DNA from: an uncultured Lachnospiraceae bacterium
GTDB lineage: Bacteria > Bacillota > Clostridia > Lachnospirales > Lachnospiraceae
NCBI GenBank assembly: GCA_910586585.1
Contig: CAJUKA010000164.1
Coordinates: 1 to 7,285, forward strand
Length of the DNA stretch: 7,285 nucleotides
Direction of reading: 5' to 3'
The position numbers and the translations under genes were made by a program. The notes below the pieces were generated by a model that searched no databases, was not told where the DNA came from, and was given only the letters and a program-made list of their open reading frames with translations. This document shows positions 5,251 to 7,285 of the stretch, piece after piece; the stretch's first letter is position 1, and each line of letters starts with the position of its first letter.

Positions 5251-5411
5251 TGCGGTCAATTTGAATGACGGTGCAAGACCGATGTGGGCAGAGTAATGAC
5301 CTGTCACCTGTATTGTATTTTTGAAAAAATTTGTCTGCTGATGAGAGATAGGAACAGGAGTCTTTTTTGTCATGGGCAGATAAATGTTAATAAAATAATT
5401 CGTGGGAAAAG
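5251..5411. other. Non-coding stretch with one weak inverted repeat
   Basis: No gene is supported here. ATTTGTCTGC (5329-5338) and GCAGATAAAT (5376-5385) form an imperfect 10-bp inverted repeat (9 of 10) with a 37-base interior containing TTTTTT at 5363-5368. It might be a binding site for the excisionase-like protein or part of a decayed gene; nothing further is visible. Confidence 0.3.
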
Positions 5412-5440
5412 TTGGAAAGATTTTGCAATGGGAACATAAT
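5412..5440 (+). promoter_or_regulatory. Probable promoter of the excisionase-like gene
   Basis: TTGGAA (5412-5417) and CATAAT (5435-5440) are separated by 17 bp. They match the vegetative -35 at 4 of 6 and the -10 at 5 of 6 positions. Transcription would begin near 5447, placing the leader hairpin at the 5' end of the message. Confidence 0.5.
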
Positions 5441-5456
5441 AGAAATGACCATAGCA

Positions 5457-5488
5457 GGGTACAAGCTCTTTTCCATGTCAGAAAGGAG
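5457..5488 (+). promoter_or_regulatory. Leader repeat copy 1 with ribosome-site hairpin (excisionase-like gene)
   Basis: GGGTACAAGCTCTTTTCC starts a leader that recurs before the integrase. CTCTTTTC (5466-5473) pairs with GAAAGGAG (5481-5488) as an 8-bp stem with one G-T wobble and the loop CATGTCA. The right arm is the ribosome site of the gene starting at 5494, so translation could be limited until the hairpin opens. Confidence 0.55.
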
Positions 5489-5493
5489 AAAAT

Positions 5494-5682
5494 ATGGATA
5501 CAAAAGTAAATAGAAAAAAATTTGTCAGATATAAAGAAGGCGCAGAATTGTACAGTATCAGCCAAAGTAAATTTGAAAAACTAGCCAAAGATGCAAAGGC
5601 AACTTATAAGGTAGATAAAGTTGTTTTGGTAAACTGCGAACTATTTGAAAAGTATCTTGAAACATTCAGGATAGATGGTTAA
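5494..5682 (+). CDS. Small excisionase-like HTH protein (DUF6462-type)
   Basis: This 62-residue basic protein resembles the small DUF6462/excisionase-like proteins found beside Tn916-type integrases in clostridial elements. That family name is from memory, without a search. It shows YKEGAELYSISQSKFEKLAKDA (residues 13-34), a MerR/excisionase-like helix-turn-helix in which the second helix would read DNA, then a strand pair YKVDKVVLVN (38-47) and a short helix FEKYLETF. Such proteins bend DNA at the element ends and steer the integrase toward excision. The ribosome site AAAGGAG at 5482-5488 is 5 bases before the ATG and lies in a hairpin. A separate promoter for the next gene begins 20 bases after its stop. 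Confidence 0.72.
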   Translation: MDTKVNRKKFVRYKEGAELYSISQSKFEKLAKDAKATYKVDKVVLVNCELFEKYLETFRIDG

Positions 5683-5702
5683 AGAGTTGTTGTAATTTAT
5701 GC

Positions 5703-5731
5703 TTGACTTTTCGTAATACGGAAAGTATAAT
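5703..5731 (+). promoter_or_regulatory. Near-consensus promoter with palindrome in the spacer
   Basis: TTGACT (5703-5708) and TATAAT (5726-5731) with a 17-bp spacer make the best vegetative promoter in the window. CTTTTCGT (5707-5714) and ACGGAAAG (5718-5725) form an imperfect palindrome (7 of 8) around AAT that fills the spacer, a classic operator position. Its likely user is the RHH protein made from this promoter, which is inference. Confidence 0.78.
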
Positions 5732-5758
5732 GGTATCAGATGCAGAGGAGGTGCATAC

Positions 5759-5926
5759 ATGGCAAAAATGGGAAGACCCAAAGTGGAGGTAATAAAAGAC
5801 AAGACGATTACCATGAGGGTAACTCCAGCCGAATATGAAATTATCAAGGAGTATGCGCAGTCTCATAATCTGACCATAACACAAGTGTTGCAAAAGGGTG
5901 TCGAAATGGTATTAAAGACAACCTGA
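5759..5926 (+). CDS. Small ribbon-helix-helix DNA-binding protein
   Basis: This 55-residue protein has a basic GRPK start (5-8) and an Arc/MetJ-like ribbon-helix-helix: the strand KTITMRVT (15-22), which would lie in the DNA major groove, helix one PAEYEIIKEYAQSHN (23-37) and helix two TQVLQKGVEMVL (41-52). The ribosome site GAGGAGG at 5745-5751 is ideally placed 7 bases before the ATG. It has its own strong promoter with a palindrome in the spacer, so autorepression is plausible. The integrase start follows 42 bases after its stop with no terminator between, so read-through transcription probably supplies integrase. It may serve as the element's regulator of recombination. Confidence 0.8.
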   Translation: MAKMGRPKVEVIKDKTITMRVTPAEYEIIKEYAQSHNLTITQVLQKGVEMVLKTT

Positions 5927-5929
5927 TGC

Positions 5930-5963
5930 GGGTACAAAGCTCTTTCCGTTTATGGAAAGGAGC
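5930..5963 (+). promoter_or_regulatory. Leader repeat copy 2 with ribosome-site hairpin (integrase)
   Basis: GGGTACAAAGCTCTTTCC resembles the leader at 5457-5474. GCTCTTTCC (5939-5947) pairs with GGAAAGGAGC (5954-5963), leaving one G bulged around the loop GTTTAT. The right arm contains the integrase ribosome site AAAGGAG. The gene follows at 5969. Confidence 0.6.
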
Positions 5964-5968
5964 ATAGC

Positions 5969-7213
5969 ATGGCACAGGCAAGAAAAGATAGCAAAGGCAG
6001 GGCATTGAGGAAAGGAGAAACACAGAGAAAATATGATTTGATGTACATATACACATATACTGACCCATTTACGCATAAGAGAAAGTATGTGTACTCAAAA
6101 GACCTGATAGAATTAAGAAAAAAGGAGAAGGAACTGCTAAAGGATCAGCTTGATGGACTGGATGTATATGCGGCGGGCAATTCAGATTTGAATTTCGTGT
6201 TTGACAGATATATCTCAACCAAGACAGAACTGAGGTCAACTACTTATAGTAATTATACATATACCTATGACCATTATGTTCGTGAAACATTTGGCAAAAA
6301 GCTCATTGTGGATATAAAATATTCTGATGTGCTGCATTTCTACCTTTATCTTTTAAGGGAAAAAGGGATTCAGGTTAATACGCTTGATACCGTCCATTCG
6401 GTACTTCACCCGACGTTCCAGATGGCAGTCCGTGATAACATTATCCGCATAAATCCGAGTGATGGAGTTATGGCGCAGGTTAAGAAGAAACAGGGAAAGC
6501 GTCACGGAGTAAGGCACGCTCTGACAATCGAACAGCAGAGAGCATTTATGAATTATATATCTGAAAATCCTGCATATTGCCGATGGACACCGCTGTTTAC
6601 CGTTTTATTGGGGACTGGCTGTAGGATTGGCGAGATTATCGGGCTGCGGTGGCAGGACTTGGACTATGAGAATCGCATGATAAGTATTAACCACAGCGTA
6701 ACATATTATCCGAGAAGGGAAGATACATATAAATGCGAATTTGAGGTATCCCTGCCAAAGACAGAGGCGGGCATTAGAAATGTTCCAATGATGGACGAGG
6801 TGTATAACGCTTTTAAGGAAGAAGCTGCAAGGCAAAAAGAAGATGGAATCTGTAATAAAATGGAAGTTAATGGAATGTCGGGTTTTATTTTCGCGAACCG
6901 TTTTGGCAGTCTGCATAATCCGCAGGCAATCAACCGGGCTATCCGGCGCATTTCAGAAAACTATAATGCAGAGGAAATTCTACGGGCTAAAAGAGAAGAA
7001 CGTCCTCCTGTTATCATTCCACATTTTTCCTGCCACCACCTTAGACATACGTTTTGTACCCGGTTTTGTGAAAACGAAACCAATGTGAAAATTATTCAGG
7101 CAGTAATGGGACACGCTAATATTGAAACGACATTAGATATTTACGCTGAAGTTACTGATATGAAAAAAACAGAAGCATTTGAAAATTTATCACGCAATTT
7201 ACACATTTTTTAG
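5969..7213 (+). CDS. int: Tn916-type tyrosine recombinase (integrase)
   Basis: This complete 414-residue integrase performs integration and excision by strand exchange at att sites. The N-terminal 65 residues (RKDSKGRALRKGETQRKYDL, then YTDPFTHKRKYVYSKDL) match the arm-site-binding domain of Tn916 Int. A core-binding SAM-like domain spans about 72-170, and the catalytic domain begins near 185. All catalytic residues are in place: Arg219 in TGCRIGEIIGLRW, Lys264 in LPKTEAGIR, His356 and Arg359 in CHHLRHTFCTR, His382 in MGHANIETTLDIY, and nucleophile Tyr392. Nothing suggests decay. The ribosome site lies in a hairpin 6 bases before the ATG. The small HTH and RHH genes upstream fit an excision-control module. 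Clustered TGCAACA repeats lie after the stop. Confidence 0.95.
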   Translation: MAQARKDSKGRALRKGETQRKYDLMYIYTYTDPFTHKRKYVYSKDLIELRKKEKELLKDQLDGLDVYAAGNSDLNFVFDRYISTKTELRSTTYSNYTYTYDHYVRETFGKKLIVDIKYSDVLHFYLYLLREKGIQVNTLDTVHSVLHPTFQMAVRDNIIRINPSDGVMAQVKKKQGKRHGVRHALTIEQQRAFMNYISENPAYCRWTPLFTVLLGTGCRIGEIIGLRWQDLDYENRMISINHSVTYYPRREDTYKCEFEVSLPKTEAGIRNVPMMDEVYNAFKEEAARQKEDGICNKMEVNGMSGFIFANRFGSLHNPQAINRAIRRISENYNAEEILRAKREERPPVIIPHFSCHHLRHTFCTRFCENETNVKIIQAVMGHANIETTLDIYAEVTDMKKTEAFENLSRNLHIF

Positions 7214-7233
7214 GAAAGAGTCCTTGATGGATG

Positions 7234-7278
7234 TGTTGCAGTGCAACAGAATTTTGCAGGTACAACAAAAGTGCAACA
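7234..7278. repeat. TGCAACA repeat cluster after the integrase, possible arm sites
   Basis: GTGCAACA occurs at 7241-7248 and 7271-7278, and GTACAACA at 7260-7267. TGTTGCA at 7234-7240 faces the first copy, giving a 7-bp palindrome with a single central base. Tn916-type integrases bind short direct repeats near the element ends through the N-terminal domain, so these are candidate arm sites. The core att site and element end are not identifiable because the window stops here. Confidence 0.5.
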
Positions 7279-7285
7279 AATTCTG

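Larger units (their letters stand above)
2263..7285. mobile_element. Integrative mobilizable element, right-hand part
   Basis: The contents are relaxase, MobC, a hairpin-rich likely oriT, an HTH regulator, an unrecognised ORF, an excisionase-like protein, an RHH protein and a Tn916-type integrase with repeats after it. This is the minimum set for an element that excises and integrates itself and is mobilized in trans. No coupling protein or type IV secretion gene is present here. The right end should be near or just beyond the window end, since integrases of this type usually lie next to an end. The left end is not visible: it may be near 2090-2260 or left of the window. Confidence 0.65.

Noticed and set aside
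4975..5565. A 196-residue open frame on the - strand
   Set aside because: It is rich in Ser, Phe, His and Cys without domain features and crosses the promoter, leader and start of the well-supported excisionase-like gene on the other strand.
5667..5674. CAGGATAG, the reverse of the CTATCCTG nick motif
   Set aside because: It lies inside the coding sequence of the excisionase-like gene, far from the mob genes and without flanking inverted repeats.
1..7285. CRISPR arrays, tRNA or rRNA genes, insertion sequences
   Set aside because: No regular spacer-repeat array, no cloverleaf or rRNA-like sequence and no transposase frame was seen on reading both strands.

Overview
The window looks like a chromosome segment, or an element carried on one, from an AT-rich low-GC Gram-positive bacterium. 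A gut clostridium of the Lachnospiraceae type is most likely. This rests on strong AGGAGG-type ribosome sites, the agr-type peptide genes, the MOBP/MobC mobilization pair and the Tn916-type integrase with its small helix-turn-helix (HTH) neighbour. It is an inference from gene types; no marker gene fixes the species.

Positions 1-2090 hold an agr-like quorum-sensing locus on the + strand. It contains the 3' end of an AgrC-like histidine kinase, a stand-alone degenerate receiver-domain protein, a 50-residue AgrD-type cyclic peptide precursor and the AgrB membrane peptidase. The receiver gene and agrDB are separate transcription units, each ending in a hairpin that uses the last codons and stop. 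Their promoter regions share a roughly 52-bp ungapped element built around two TTACAT repeats 21 bp apart. Upstream of agrD there are also three ACAGTTGAG-like 9-mers on a 32-bp period; they resemble LytTR (AgrA) half-sites. No LytTR regulator is present, so it may lie left of the window.

Positions 2263-7285 look like most of an integrative mobilizable element. A MOBP relaxase and MobC are on the - strand, overlapping by 52 bp. Upstream of them is a hairpin-rich, GC-richer 400-bp region that is the likely oriT, with one ATCCTG core like the IncP/T-DNA nick sequence. A short DeoR-type HTH regulator follows on the + strand, then an unrecognised small ORF or gene fragment, a small excisionase-like protein, a 55-residue ribbon-helix-helix (RHH) protein behind a near-consensus promoter, and a complete Tn916-type tyrosine recombinase. 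After the integrase come TGCAACA repeats that may be integrase arm sites. No conjugation (type IV secretion) genes are visible, so transfer would need a helper. The left end of the element is not visible, so it is open whether the agr locus is cargo or host DNA.

The least expected signals are regulatory: the repeated promoter element and phased 9-mers of the agr locus, the duplicated leader that hides the ribosome site in front of both the excisionase-like gene and the integrase, and a possible SD-pairing switch in front of the HTH gene.
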